DNA of 64,000 bases, from positions 1,054,001 through 1,118,000 of the forward strand of contig NZ_OY764059.1 in NCBI RefSeq assembly GCF_963668085.1, read 5' to 3'. Position numbers and translations under genes: made by a program. Below the pieces are notes generated by a model. The model was not told where the DNA came from. It saw only the letters and a program-made list of their open reading frames with translations, and ran no database searches. Origin of the DNA: an uncultured Ilyobacter sp. (lineage in GTDB: Bacteria; Fusobacteriota; Fusobacteriia; Fusobacteriales; Fusobacteriaceae). Shown piece by piece: positions 36,021 to 44,809 of this stretch (positions are counted from its first letter, which is position 1; each line of letters opens with the position of its first letter).

Positions 36021-36863
36021 TTAAAAAATCATATTGTAATCTGTGATGTGTTTGGGAAGAACAGCTGCAATGTATATTATCCATATAATTAAGGTAACAT
36101 GCAGTACATCATTTTCTGAAAACCATACCCCTTTTTTCCATAATTTATCTGTAATTCCTTTTTTATAGTACATCCAGTATGCTATCATAGATCCCAATAA
36201 TATAATCCAGCACCCTAGAAGCAAGATATCCATAGTGTATCCATAGGCAAAATAACGCCAGGCGTTCAATGCACATAAAAAGACGAAGGCAGGAGTTGAT
36301 ATCCAAACCATTAGTTCAAATGTAATCAACGATTTTATCGGTACTATTCCTCCTATAAAAGTCAGAATTATATATCCTACTGAACTAATTAATGCATACC
36401 ACAACAATACTTCCTGGAGTATACCCGTAGTACAGGAATACGCCACAGCAACTAAAAGAGCGTTTATACTCACCTGCTGAAACATGAGATAAATTACTTC
36501 CCACCAACTGGTCCAAGCACACTTTTCTCGGCCCTTGCATTTGATAGTATACCCGAAAGCCTGATAGCTTGTCCCAGCAAGAAGAGCACCAATTCCCCAT
36601 AACAAAAGGGAAATACCCCACCATAGACGGGATTGTTCTCCCTCTTGAATGGCAAAGAAATACAGGCCAACAATTACAGTCAACACTCCTAGTAAATATA
36701 CCCAAAATGTAGAAAGTGGTTGAGTGATTATTATTTCTTTAGAGGCAATACTCAGTTTTGCACAAGGCTGTTTAGTGAACCAGGTTTCATCATTTAACTC
36801 TTCGTCTTCATGTGGAATTGATTTTAAACGGTTAAAAACCGACAACATTTTTTTAAAGTACAA
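36021..36863 (-). CDS. Unknown polytopic membrane protein
   Basis: 280 residues with a cytoplasmic N-terminus of about 45 residues and some eight Trp-rich membrane helices. I see no transporter motif. The TTG start at 36863 is set by GGAGGA seven bases upstream, inside the end of the dehydrogenase gene two bases away, so the two genes are co-transcribed and possibly functionally linked. Confidence 0.68.
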   Translation of the reverse strand: MYFKKMLSVFNRLKSIPHEDEELNDETWFTKQPCAKLSIASKEIIITQPLSTFWVYLLGVLTVIVGLYFFAIQEGEQSRLWWGISLLLWGIGALLAGTSYQAFGYTIKCKGREKCAWTSWWEVIYLMFQQVSINALLVAVAYSCTTGILQEVLLWYALISSVGYIILTFIGGIVPIKSLITFELMVWISTPAFVFLCALNAWRYFAYGYTMDILLLGCWIILLGSMIAYWMYYKKGITDKLWKKGVWFSENDVLHVTLIIWIIYIAAVLPKHITDYNMIF

Positions 36864-36865
36864 CT

Positions 36866-38032
36866 TTAGTCCTCCTCCGACAGAAATTTTTCAATATCTT
36901 CTATTTTAGGAGGAATTAAAACAAATTTACCTATATGTTTTTTTTCAGAAAATTCAATCTGAGCTTCTATAATATTTTCCAAAGGAAAAGTTTTTGCTAA
37001 AATAGGTCTGATTTCACCTTTTTCAATATATGATATTAGATTTGGAAAGACAGGCTCGTCCCAAGCAGTACATCCTATAAGAGTTAAATCTTTTAAATAA
37101 AAGTCACGCATATCAAGTTCTACAAGAGGCCCGGCAATAGCCCCTGAAGATACGAACTTTCCTCCTCTTTTTAATACTTTTATCATTTTCCCAAACGAAG
37201 CTCCTGCCACATTATCTACTACTACATCTACGGATTTTTCTCCCAAACAACCTATAATATCTTTATTACGTGGAATCACATTATCCGCTCCAATTGCTTT
37301 TATTTTTTCAAGCTTTGATTCCCCTGCTATGGCTGTTACAATAGCTCCACGTCTCTTAGCCAACTGAACAGCAGCAGACCCGACACCACCAGAGGCTCCA
37401 GCTACCAATACATGATCCCCTTTTGATACATTTGCACGATTGATCATATTTTCAGCAGTACCATAGGCACACGGGATAGTTCCCAATTCAGCATCGCTCC
37501 AATCACAGTCCACTGGAAAAACCTCACTGGAAGGTACTTTTACAAATTGTGCAAATGCACCGTCAAAATCAGAAGCCATCCAAATATTTTCAAGTGAATC
37601 CCAACCTTGACTACGAATACATGCACGGACAAGGACCCTTGAATTCATGAGTTTTTTGTCTTCTTCTGAGGCAACTGCAACTACCCGACCACAACAGTCT
37701 GTCCCTTGAATAAATGGAAATGGAGTCGCTTCATTCCACCCTCCGTCTCCTGTTTCTGCTGCTTTTTCTTTTTCTTCATCAACAGTTCCTAGGCCATTGG
37801 TACTTGTTGTAACTTTTGAAGAATACCATCCTAGACGGGTGTTAATTTCTGTATTGTTAACTCCTGCAGAAAGAACCTGTATAAGAACTTCATTTTCTTC
37901 AAGTTTTGGGATAGGAACATCTCTATAGTCTAGTTTTTCATAACCTCCGTTTCCTGTTGTGACAACTGCCTTCATTGTTACTTTACTATTACTGATATCA
38001 AATCGATCGATATTTTTAACTTCTTTCTTCAT
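36866..38032 (-). CDS. Medium-chain dehydrogenase / quinone-reductase-type oxidoreductase
   Basis: 388 residues. N-terminal GroES-like domain (EVLIQVLSAGVNNTEIN), then the Rossmann domain with VAGASGGVGSAAVQLAK for NAD(P). Typical zinc-ligand patterns are not clear, favouring a zinc-independent reductase. ATG 38032 is chosen for CAGGGGGAAATAT upstream. It is the last clearly chromosomal gene before the prophage. Confidence 0.88.
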   Translation of the reverse strand: MKKEVKNIDRFDISNSKVTMKAVVTTGNGGYEKLDYRDVPIPKLEENEVLIQVLSAGVNNTEINTRLGWYSSKVTTSTNGLGTVDEEKEKAAETGDGGWNEATPFPFIQGTDCCGRVVAVASEEDKKLMNSRVLVRACIRSQGWDSLENIWMASDFDGAFAQFVKVPSSEVFPVDCDWSDAELGTIPCAYGTAENMINRANVSKGDHVLVAGASGGVGSAAVQLAKRRGAIVTAIAGESKLEKIKAIGADNVIPRNKDIIGCLGEKSVDVVVDNVAGASFGKMIKVLKRGGKFVSSGAIAGPLVELDMRDFYLKDLTLIGCTAWDEPVFPNLISYIEKGEIRPILAKTFPLENIIEAQIEFSEKKHIGKFVLIPPKIEDIEKFLSEED

Positions 38033-38300
38033 ATATTTCCCCCTGCTTTTAATTTTTTTCAATAGCTTTAAATACACCTGTGTCTACATTTAGTTATTAC
38101 AACAAACAGCTATTTTATCATTTTAAAGTTTTTAAAACAAGAACCATTTAGGTCTATTTTCTAAAAGTAAAATATAAAAGTAGGGTGACTCATTTGGTTA
38201 CCTCTTGCCTTGTTTAATATGATAAATTATTTTCTACCACCAACCGTCATTTGTCTTATTCGTATCGCAGGTTGTCCTACATTTTGATAATGGTGTACAA
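38033..38300. other. Probable left prophage junction
   Basis: The 268 bases between the chromosomal dehydrogenase promoter and the end of the serine recombinase gene should hold the left attachment site. TTGTCTTATTCG...GGTTGTCCTACA around 38250-38285 is a partly symmetric stretch that could be the recombinase site. The exact core cannot be placed without the right end or an empty site. Confidence 0.4.
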
Positions 38301-39644
38301 TTAGACCTTAAATATTATCTCAATGTTTTCACGGTCTATAATAATTATTTCGTCTATCAACAACTTTAAAATCGAATTTTTTTCTACATTATCTTTTTCG
38401 TCAAAATTCTTAAGAAGTTTTATTAGTATGTCGTAGTTAGTTAGTGTTTTTTCTTTTTTCGGAGTCTCTATTTTTTTCTCCAAAACTTTGATTATTTTAT
38501 CTATAGACTCTATTTCTTTTAAATAATACTCTCTTTCAATATTCCCATCCATATAGGCCTGAACAATTCTTTTTCTTTTAGATTTTACAGAATTTACTTC
38601 TTTTTCTGGAGTAACCTTTTTTATTCTAACATTTTTTTTCAATTCTTTTAAGTTTTGAGAATATTCTTTAAAATTGTCTATCACGATTTTTTCAATTTTT
38701 CTAATGGAAATAGAAAAATAACATGAAGAACACTGATAATATCTATAATCTTTTCTATTAGGGTTCTTCTTTCCATACATCTTCATATTGCAGTTATTGT
38801 GCCTCAATATACCTGTTAAAAGATAATCACCCTTGTTGGATCTATGCCTATTATCACTTTTACTTTTTATCAAACTTTGCACAGCATCAAAAGTTCCTCT
38901 ATCTATTATTGATTCGTGCTTTCCTTCATATACAGTCCCATCTCCACCTTTAAATCTTTTTCCTGTGTCTTTGTCACGCCCTTCAAATCCAAATTTTGTT
39001 TTTCCTATATAGGCTACATTTGTGAGTAAGTTTATCAATCCTGGGTGAGATATATTGTATTCTCTTGAAAGATCTGCGTATGAAGCCCCTTTTAAAAATT
39101 CATTATAAATGCTTTTTACTTCCTCTGATTCATTATCATTTATTTTTAGAATCTTATTTTCTAAAACATAGCCTTTGGGAGGCTGAAACATCCAAAATCC
39201 CTGTGAAGTATAGTATTTCATTCTATTCTGAACCCTTTTAGAAGTCATGTCACTTTCCATTTCTGCCATTGAGGCTATAAATGAAAGCATTAATTTAGAG
39301 GTAGGGCTGTCAGAGTTCAGATAATTTTCGGTGACACTTTCAAAACTAATTTTGTTTATCTTTAAATCATGTATAAGGTTATGGAGAATATAAGTATTTC
39401 TCGCTAGTCTTGATAATTCGTAAAAGATTAAAACATCAAATGAATTGTTTTCTATTTCTTCTTCAAGCTCTTTAAAACCTTCCCTATCATTTCTCCGACC
39501 AGAACCTACTTCCTTTATAATCTTGAAGATATGATACCCTTTAAATTCGCAATACCTAAGAGTCTGCTCCTCCTGTTTATTTAAGGAGTCCCTTATCTCT
39601 TGATTGGGATCAGAAACTCTTAAATACACAAGTGCTTTCTTCAT
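38301..39644 (-). CDS. Serine recombinase (prophage integrase)
   Basis: 447 residues. The resolvase domain has catalytic Ser in ALVYLRVSDPN (residue 11) and the Arg-bearing YELSRLARN. A recombinase domain and a zinc-ribbon-like region (NNCNMKM and CSSCYF) follow, then a coiled coil near residues 340-410. This is a large serine integrase of common length. Its start overlaps a 31-codon frame by four bases (ATGA). Confidence 0.93.
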   Translation of the reverse strand: MKKALVYLRVSDPNQEIRDSLNKQEEQTLRYCEFKGYHIFKIIKEVGSGRRNDREGFKELEEEIENNSFDVLIFYELSRLARNTYILHNLIHDLKINKISFESVTENYLNSDSPTSKLMLSFIASMAEMESDMTSKRVQNRMKYYTSQGFWMFQPPKGYVLENKILKINDNESEEVKSIYNEFLKGASYADLSREYNISHPGLINLLTNVAYIGKTKFGFEGRDKDTGKRFKGGDGTVYEGKHESIIDRGTFDAVQSLIKSKSDNRHRSNKGDYLLTGILRHNNCNMKMYGKKNPNRKDYRYYQCSSCYFSISIRKIEKIVIDNFKEYSQNLKELKKNVRIKKVTPEKEVNSVKSKRKRIVQAYMDGNIEREYYLKEIESIDKIIKVLEKKIETPKKEKTLTNYDILIKLLKNFDEKDNVEKNSILKLLIDEIIIIDRENIEIIFKV

Positions 39645-39736
39645 AAGACTTTTTCCAGTCCTAGGTATTTTTCTATAAGTTTAAGATTTTTTACCCTGTT
39701 TTTTTCATCTGTTATTCTTTTTATTTTAACTTTCAT
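39641..39736 (-). CDS. 31-residue peptide coupled to the integrase
   Basis: Reads MKVKIKRITDEKNRVKNLKL then IEKYLGLEKVL; GGAGGCTAG precedes the ATG and the stop shares ATGA with the recombinase start. It may be a leader peptide controlling integrase translation or a small basic protein. Confidence 0.5.
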   Translation of the reverse strand: MKVKIKRITDEKNRVKNLKLIEKYLGLEKVL

Positions 39737-39770
39737 CTAGCCTCCATTTATTACGTTTTTTTAATTTGTA

Positions 39771-40637
39771 TTATTTAAAAACGTCACTTATAATATCGTC
39801 CGGTGACTTATTTTCAATTTCTATTATCTCCCCTGTATCATTATTATATTCAAGGGTAGGATTTTCTATTTCTTCTTTAATATTCTTAAGATTTTCTTCA
39901 CTGGCTTTATATACTCCTTCATCTTTAGATGCCATTTCTAAAAACTCTACAGACACAGGAAGCCACTTCATAAGCAGCTTTACAACAGTTTTGTGGGCCA
40001 TGGCTTCAAAATGTTGTTTCCATACGTTACTTTGATAATTTCCTTTTCTGTGGGTTTTTTCGTGCTCTAATATGTCATCATAGGACATAAAATGAAACTG
40101 CTTGGACTTATCTTTCAGTTCTGCCACTGCATAGAATCCAATCATTTTACCTCTATCTTTGAAAACAGGCTTATGATTGAGAATACAGTCTAATCCGTAG
40201 CCGATCTCAAATTCGTCATTTTCATATACTGTGTGAACTCTAATATTTGATAGCTGGCCTGATCTCCTCAGTAGCTCCAGCATCCCCTTATATCCAATTT
40301 GGAACTGACATTCCATCTGGCCTTTTACGGAAAATGGAATAAGATAAGCTTGCCCCAGAACTCCACCAGGCTCTAATCCAAGTTGAGAAGAGGTCATAAG
40401 GGCACCTAGTAGACTTTCTCTGCTGCACTCAGCAAGCTTTGGATTTTGTCTGATGCATGTAAGAGCTATTCTCACAAACCTCTCTGTATCAACATGCTTG
40501 GGCAATGCCATTGCAAACTGACTTTTCATTTTGTCACTGGAGATAAGATCAAAGATACTGTTCCCTCTCTTATTGCTGATAGATCTATTAGTTGTGGCTT
40601 TTTGCATGATGTCATTTTTTGCTGTCTTTTCTGCCAT
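39771..40637 (-). CDS. recT: RecT single-strand annealing protein
   Basis: 288 residues with RecT family features: FVRIALTCIRQNPKLAECSR, EPGGVLGQAYLIPF and QFQIGYKGMLELLRRSG. It anneals strands for phage recombination. AGGAGGAAGTATCA precedes the ATG. Twelve bases downstream of the YqaJ nuclease gene, forming the usual exonuclease/annealase pair. Confidence 0.95.
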   Translation of the reverse strand: MAEKTAKNDIMQKATTNRSISNKRGNSIFDLISSDKMKSQFAMALPKHVDTERFVRIALTCIRQNPKLAECSRESLLGALMTSSQLGLEPGGVLGQAYLIPFSVKGQMECQFQIGYKGMLELLRRSGQLSNIRVHTVYENDEFEIGYGLDCILNHKPVFKDRGKMIGFYAVAELKDKSKQFHFMSYDDILEHEKTHRKGNYQSNVWKQHFEAMAHKTVVKLLMKWLPVSVEFLEMASKDEGVYKASEENLKNIKEEIENPTLEYNNDTGEIIEIENKSPDDIISDVFK

Positions 40638-40649
40638 TGATACTTCCTC

Positions 40650-41756
40650 CTAAGATAACTTAATATATTGTCTTTTATTTTTTTCTACAACGTATTGTTC
40701 ATATAGATCAGGGTTGTCAAATTTGAATTTTTTACTGTCAAACCCCTTATACGTCCCACCTTGAATACTAAATTTATGTTTTCCCCAAAGTCCTCGTTTG
40801 GATCCTCTCTCGATAGCTTCCTTGAATACTTCCTGTTTGATTTTCTCTATTTTTTTATCTAGTTCTTTTCTCTGCTCTAGAAGTTCATCATAGGTTTCAA
40901 CTTTATCTTCAGCTGCTTCAACTTCTATTTTTTCTCCTCTGTCCTCGGCATAGTCTGCTAAAAATTGAAGGTGTTCAGTATAGGAAGAGCTGCCATCAGG
41001 ACCTGGGACAATATTGTGTATAACATGGTCCTCCCAGAAGATCCTTCCCTCAGTTCTGAGATAGTCAATAGTCTCATTGCATCTTTCTATTTTAAATTGC
41101 CTGTAATGCTGGCCACCGATAAGGCAGCATATATAAGCATACTTAAGACCTGTGATACCAAGGTACCAAAGGACCTGGCAGAGATAGTTACGTGGACAGC
41201 TGTCACCTTCCCATTTATCTTTGTTATAGAGGCTAGTTGTTTTAATCTCTAAAATACCTACTTCTCCTTTGTCGTTTACAAGATATCTGTCTATATTGGC
41301 TATTTCCCATGGATTTGCCTTTACTGTTACCGGGAAGTCTATAACAGTATATGTTTTGTTTTTTTTCTGAAAAATATCAGCTATAACAGGTTCTAGGACG
41401 TGTCCCATCTTCACTGCTTCTGATTCTCTTATCTTTGCCTGTTTTTCTTCATACTGCTGCTTAAGAACTGCATTGTTCCTGGCAGTTTTTGAAATGAAAA
41501 CATCTATTTTTGATGAATATTCATTGAGTCCAATTACAGCAGCTATATCACTTCCGCCTAGTCCACCTTCTCTGATCTTCATCCACTCTTCTTTGTTTTG
41601 GGATCTTAGAATCTCCTTCCCTTCAAGAGATTCCTTTACAATAAGCTCGAGGTTGTCATCAAGCTCGTTATAAGCTTCTAACAATTGAGTCTTGTTTAAT
41701 TTCCATAAGCCTTTAATCTTACCTTTGAGGGCTTCACGCAATTCTTTAACAGTCAT
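40650..41756 (-). CDS. YqaJ-family phage exonuclease
   Basis: 368 residues. After a short N-terminal SAP-like helical region, the YqaJ nuclease core appears: GGLGGSDIAAVIGLNEY, MGHVLEPVIADIF, and the PD-(D/E)xK end ILEIKTTS. It probably resects DNA ends for RecT. Leftward early operon. Confidence 0.92.
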   Translation of the reverse strand: MTVKELREALKGKIKGLWKLNKTQLLEAYNELDDNLELIVKESLEGKEILRSQNKEEWMKIREGGLGGSDIAAVIGLNEYSSKIDVFISKTARNNAVLKQQYEEKQAKIRESEAVKMGHVLEPVIADIFQKKNKTYTVIDFPVTVKANPWEIANIDRYLVNDKGEVGILEIKTTSLYNKDKWEGDSCPRNYLCQVLWYLGITGLKYAYICCLIGGQHYRQFKIERCNETIDYLRTEGRIFWEDHVIHNIVPGPDGSSSYTEHLQFLADYAEDRGEKIEVEAAEDKVETYDELLEQRKELDKKIEKIKQEVFKEAIERGSKRGLWGKHKFSIQGGTYKGFDSKKFKFDNPDLYEQYVVEKNKRQYIKLS

Positions 41757-41857
41757 AATAAGACCTCCATTTTTAGTTTTTGATAAATCCTCTTATTTCA
41801 AAAATTGATTATTAGCGAAATAAGAAGATCTAAAAAAGCTAGAAATTTCCATAATAT

Positions 41858-42031
41858 TTAATCTTCCTTCTCTTCTTCCGTCTCAATAGACCAGCTATCT
41901 CCATAAGCTTGGTTAATATCCAACTCTTGACCACATTCACAAATCCACCATTCCTCTCTAGGCTCTGACCAACCGTCGCCCCACTTACCTTTTAATTCCA
42001 TCCAATTGCCGCACAAGTTGCAAATTGCCAT
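41858..42031 (-). CDS. 57-residue phage zinc-ribbon-like protein
   Basis: Starts MAICNLCGNWMELKGKWGDG; the Cys pairs CNLC and CEC could form a zinc ribbon. Trp-rich and acidic at its C-terminus. GGAGGAGG lies before the ATG; the stop codon of the gene upstream is inside this ribosome site, so the genes are coupled. Confidence 0.65.
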   Translation of the reverse strand: MAICNLCGNWMELKGKWGDGWSEPREEWWICECGQELDINQAYGDSWSIETEEEKED

Positions 42032-42033
42032 TT

Positions 42034-42162
42034 TTACCTCCTCCTTAAAACTTCTTCAATCTCTTCTCTTTCTAAACATTCAACTATTGTTATGTCCCCA
42101 TACTTGGCCACAAGCTCATCTAGTACCTCTGATTTTCCACTTATCCCTTTTCTCACTTCCAT
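42034..42162 (-). CDS. 42-residue phage peptide
   Basis: Reads MEVRKGISGKSEVLDELVAK and ends EEIEEVLRRR. AGGAGAGGTGAAAGGAAG precedes the ATG. It overlaps the end of the 63-residue gene by 10 bases and ends within the ribosome site of the next gene. Function unknown. Confidence 0.55.
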   Translation of the reverse strand: MEVRKGISGKSEVLDELVAKYGDITIVECLEREEIEEVLRRR

Positions 42163-42344
42163 CTTCCTTTCACCTCTCCTTGATGTACCTCTGCTAATAA
42201 AGACTTAATAAAAAATTCTGGGTACTGCTTGTTGTTTTCAACTATTAGTTGTATCTCGTGAGCTTCCAAGCCATGTTTTCGGATATCTTGGAATGTAAGT
42301 TTGAATGGTTTTAAAAGTTCTCGTGCTATCTTTGTTTTTGTCAT
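42153..42344 (-). CDS. 63-residue phage early protein
   Basis: First gene of the leftward early operon. Starts MTKTKIARELLKPFKLTFQD; helical and basic. GGAGGCCCT is directly upstream. Its promoter overlaps the repressor operators at 42357-42393, so it should be repressed in the lysogen. No family recognised. Confidence 0.7.
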   Translation of the reverse strand: MTKTKIARELLKPFKLTFQDIRKHGLEAHEIQLIVENNKQYPEFFIKSLLAEVHQGEVKGRWK

Positions 42345-42356
42345 AGGGCCTCCTCT

Positions 42357-42501
42357 TTGTATAAAAGTATAGTTTTTTTATACTTTTTGTATAATTGGTT
42401 TTTAAAAAAAATAAGCCTTTCTAGGAATAGGCATGAACCGATATGACTAATTGTACAATATGTATAAATAAAAGTAAAGATTTTTTTTTACTTTTTGTAT
42501 A
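42357..42501. promoter_or_regulatory. Repressor operator region
   Basis: Related symmetric sites: GTATA-AAA-GTATA (42359-42371), TATAC-TTTTT-GTATA (42379-42393), TTGTACAATATGTATAA (42451-42467) and TTTAC-TTTTT-GTATA (42487-42501). Half-site about TTGTATAA. Located between divergent early genes and the repressor. A fifth, near-perfect site occurs at 50213-50229. Confidence 0.7.
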
Positions 42502-42535
42502 AACTTAAAATAAAAGAATCATAGGAAGTGAAAAA

Positions 42536-43219
42536 ATGAATGAATTTGGTTGCTATTTAAAAGAGTTTATGGAAAAGAAAAATTTAAAATTAGAATATGC
42601 TGCAGAAAAAATTGGAGTATCTTTTGGTTCTCTAGGTCATTATATTAAGGGTAGAAGATCCCCTTCGTATAAATTTTTAGAAAAGTTTTTTAACGCTTTT
42701 AATATTAGCCCAGAAGAGCAACAAAAAATTATTACAATGGTAGAAGAAGATAAAATGCCAGAAGAAATGAAAAAACTAAAAAAGGAAGGTACAAAAGTAA
42801 AATCTCAATCCATGATATCTATCACGGACCTCGAAATAAAAACCGAAATGATCCGAGTTCCAGTATATAATTCCGTATCAGCAGGTGCAGGCCTGGAACC
42901 AAACCCAGAGCCTGTGGATGTAATCCTCCTTCCAAAAAATGTGGCAGATGGTTGTGTCATTATAAAAGTCTACGGGGATTCTATGGAACCCACAATCAAA
43001 GACGGCTTCTCCGTAATGGTAAAACAAGAAGTAGAGGTTGCAAATAACGACATAGGGATCTTTATCCACGAGGGAGAAGCTCTGGTGAAAAGGTATAGGT
43101 GCTTTGATGGGCACTGTTACTTGTATTCTGATAATGACTCTTATCCGCCAAGAGAAATACGTAAAAATGATGAGTTTAAAATTTGTGGCAAGGTTATTTG
43201 GATTATGGAGAAGATTTAG
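42536..43219 (+). CDS. CI-like phage repressor (HTH + S24 peptidase)
   Basis: 227 residues. The N-terminal helix-turn-helix (LEYAAEKIGVSFGSLGHYIKGR) is joined to a LexA/CI autoprotease domain: cleavage-type Ala-Gly in VSAGAG, Ser in YGDSMEPTIKDG and Lys in EALVKRY. It should maintain lysogeny and self-cleave in the SOS response. AGGAAGTG precedes the ATG. Confidence 0.93.
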   Translation: MNEFGCYLKEFMEKKNLKLEYAAEKIGVSFGSLGHYIKGRRSPSYKFLEKFFNAFNISPEEQQKIITMVEEDKMPEEMKKLKKEGTKVKSQSMISITDLEIKTEMIRVPVYNSVSAGAGLEPNPEPVDVILLPKNVADGCVIIKVYGDSMEPTIKDGFSVMVKQEVEVANNDIGIFIHEGEALVKRYRCFDGHCYLYSDNDSYPPREIRKNDEFKICGKVIWIMEKI

Positions 43220-43390
43220 CTATCAATTTTTATAGAATATGGATATTTACAAATACAACAATGAAACTTATATTAAACAACTTATTATAATACAGTACAC
43301 CTGGTCTTTTTCAATCCGGATATCTCTGAGGTCAGTGTGATTAATAGTAATAATTCAAAATTCAAGGTTTGTTAAGGAGAATATATTTCT

Positions 43391-44665
43391 ATGAATAAAA
43401 ATAAAATTAAATATTTAATTAATTCTTTAAAGATAGGATTGCTCATTCTTAATTTAACAGTTCTCTGGATACCCTTTGAATCTTATTTTCAAATTATTAT
43501 ATATTTTGGAGTTAATGTTTTATTAATGAATTTGTGTTCATACTTAATAGATAACTACAATCAAAATTTAAAAAATAATAAGGCCTACAAGTATATACCT
43601 AAAAATTATATTTCTAAAAAAGGCACTTATTTAGATGTGATTTTATTATTATTTTTACCAATAAATCTAGTTATCGGTTCACAAAGACTCTCAAATTCTG
43701 ATTATTCTAAAAGATATAAAAAAACACATAATAAACAATATAATTCTTCTTCAAAATTGACACCTGTAGACAAGATTGGTTCAACTCTCACTTATGGAAA
43801 TAGTAAAAATTTATTTTTAGAAAAAAAAGGTTACGAAGACGATTTTATTTATAAAAATAATATTAAGAATACTGCAGTAAATAAAAAAATGGAGAAAATT
43901 TTAAACCCAACGAGAATCAATTATACACTTAATGATTGGTATGAAGATGCTCTCTATATTGAAAGCAAAACTATAAATGCAATTGTAGATAATAAAACTT
44001 ATGAAATCTTTGTGTCAGAAGAAGATCTTCCGCTTAGCATCTTTCAAGTAGTAGATTTTGATAAAAATGGTATGGAAGATGCACTTATAGAAGTAATAAA
44101 TGGATATGGTGGCAATTGTTGTGGAAATAGCTATTTTTTTGTATCAGCTTTTCCTGATAATCGATTTTCTATATCTAAAATATTTGGCCTTGATTGGGAT
44201 CGTCCAGAAATAAATTTTATAGATGGAAAATGGGTTATTACAGTAGAGGAAAGCAATGGTGGTTTTAATAATGGTTTAGACTTTCCTCGCGAAATTGAAG
44301 TCATTTTAGAAAATGGGAACTATAAAATAATTAAAGATACTCAAAAAGCTTATTTAAAAGCAATTACCGAAATGACTTCTTTAGAATTCGATATGCAGTC
44401 TATAGATGATCAAATTAAAATTTTAGAATATGATCTAAATAATGATGGATATAAAGAAAAATTTAAAGTAAAGTTTTGGAATAAATGGGGACGTATTCTT
44501 ACTACTATTATTGATGGTGAGAGTGGAGAAATTATTAATAACTTCTCACATACCGGAATAAAAAGAATAGGAGTACTAAGTTCTAAAACTAACGGGTATA
44601 ATGACATAGTTTTAGACCAATCAATGATAATAAAATGGAACGGAGAAACCTATTATTTAGAGTAA
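43391..44665 (+). CDS. Unknown membrane-anchored protein, prophage cargo
   Basis: 424 residues. Two N-terminal membrane helices (about 13-30 and 33-52), a Lys-rich stretch, a further helix near 80-97, then a long extracytoplasmic-type region. That region holds two Asp-rich Ca2+-like loops (DFDKNGMED and DLNNDGYKE) as in VCBS/FG-GAP repeats. Start after AAGGAG. AT-rich even by local standards. Its role in the lysogen is unknown. Confidence 0.65.
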   Translation: MNKNKIKYLINSLKIGLLILNLTVLWIPFESYFQIIIYFGVNVLLMNLCSYLIDNYNQNLKNNKAYKYIPKNYISKKGTYLDVILLLFLPINLVIGSQRLSNSDYSKRYKKTHNKQYNSSSKLTPVDKIGSTLTYGNSKNLFLEKKGYEDDFIYKNNIKNTAVNKKMEKILNPTRINYTLNDWYEDALYIESKTINAIVDNKTYEIFVSEEDLPLSIFQVVDFDKNGMEDALIEVINGYGGNCCGNSYFFVSAFPDNRFSISKIFGLDWDRPEINFIDGKWVITVEESNGGFNNGLDFPREIEVILENGNYKIIKDTQKAYLKAITEMTSLEFDMQSIDDQIKILEYDLNNDGYKEKFKVKFWNKWGRILTTIIDGESGEIINNFSHTGIKRIGVLSSKTNGYNDIVLDQSMIIKWNGETYYLE

Positions 44666-44809
44666 AAATTTTATACATTTATATATATTTATGAGGATTC
44701 TTTAGATCGAAAACACAGAGGAAAAATTGTTAGGGCTTATTTTTAGTAGAAATGGTAAATAAAAAATTTAAACAATAATAATATTTATTATTTACAAAGG
44801 AGATATATT

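Noticed and set aside
36385..36705. 106-codon frame opposite-frame within the membrane protein gene
   Set aside because: Shadow of the 36021-36863 gene on the same strand; Cys- and Trp-rich by frame shift and without start signals.
38250..38290. Exact attachment core of the prophage
   Set aside because: A partly symmetric stretch is visible, but without the right junction a core cannot be assigned, so only the region is reported.
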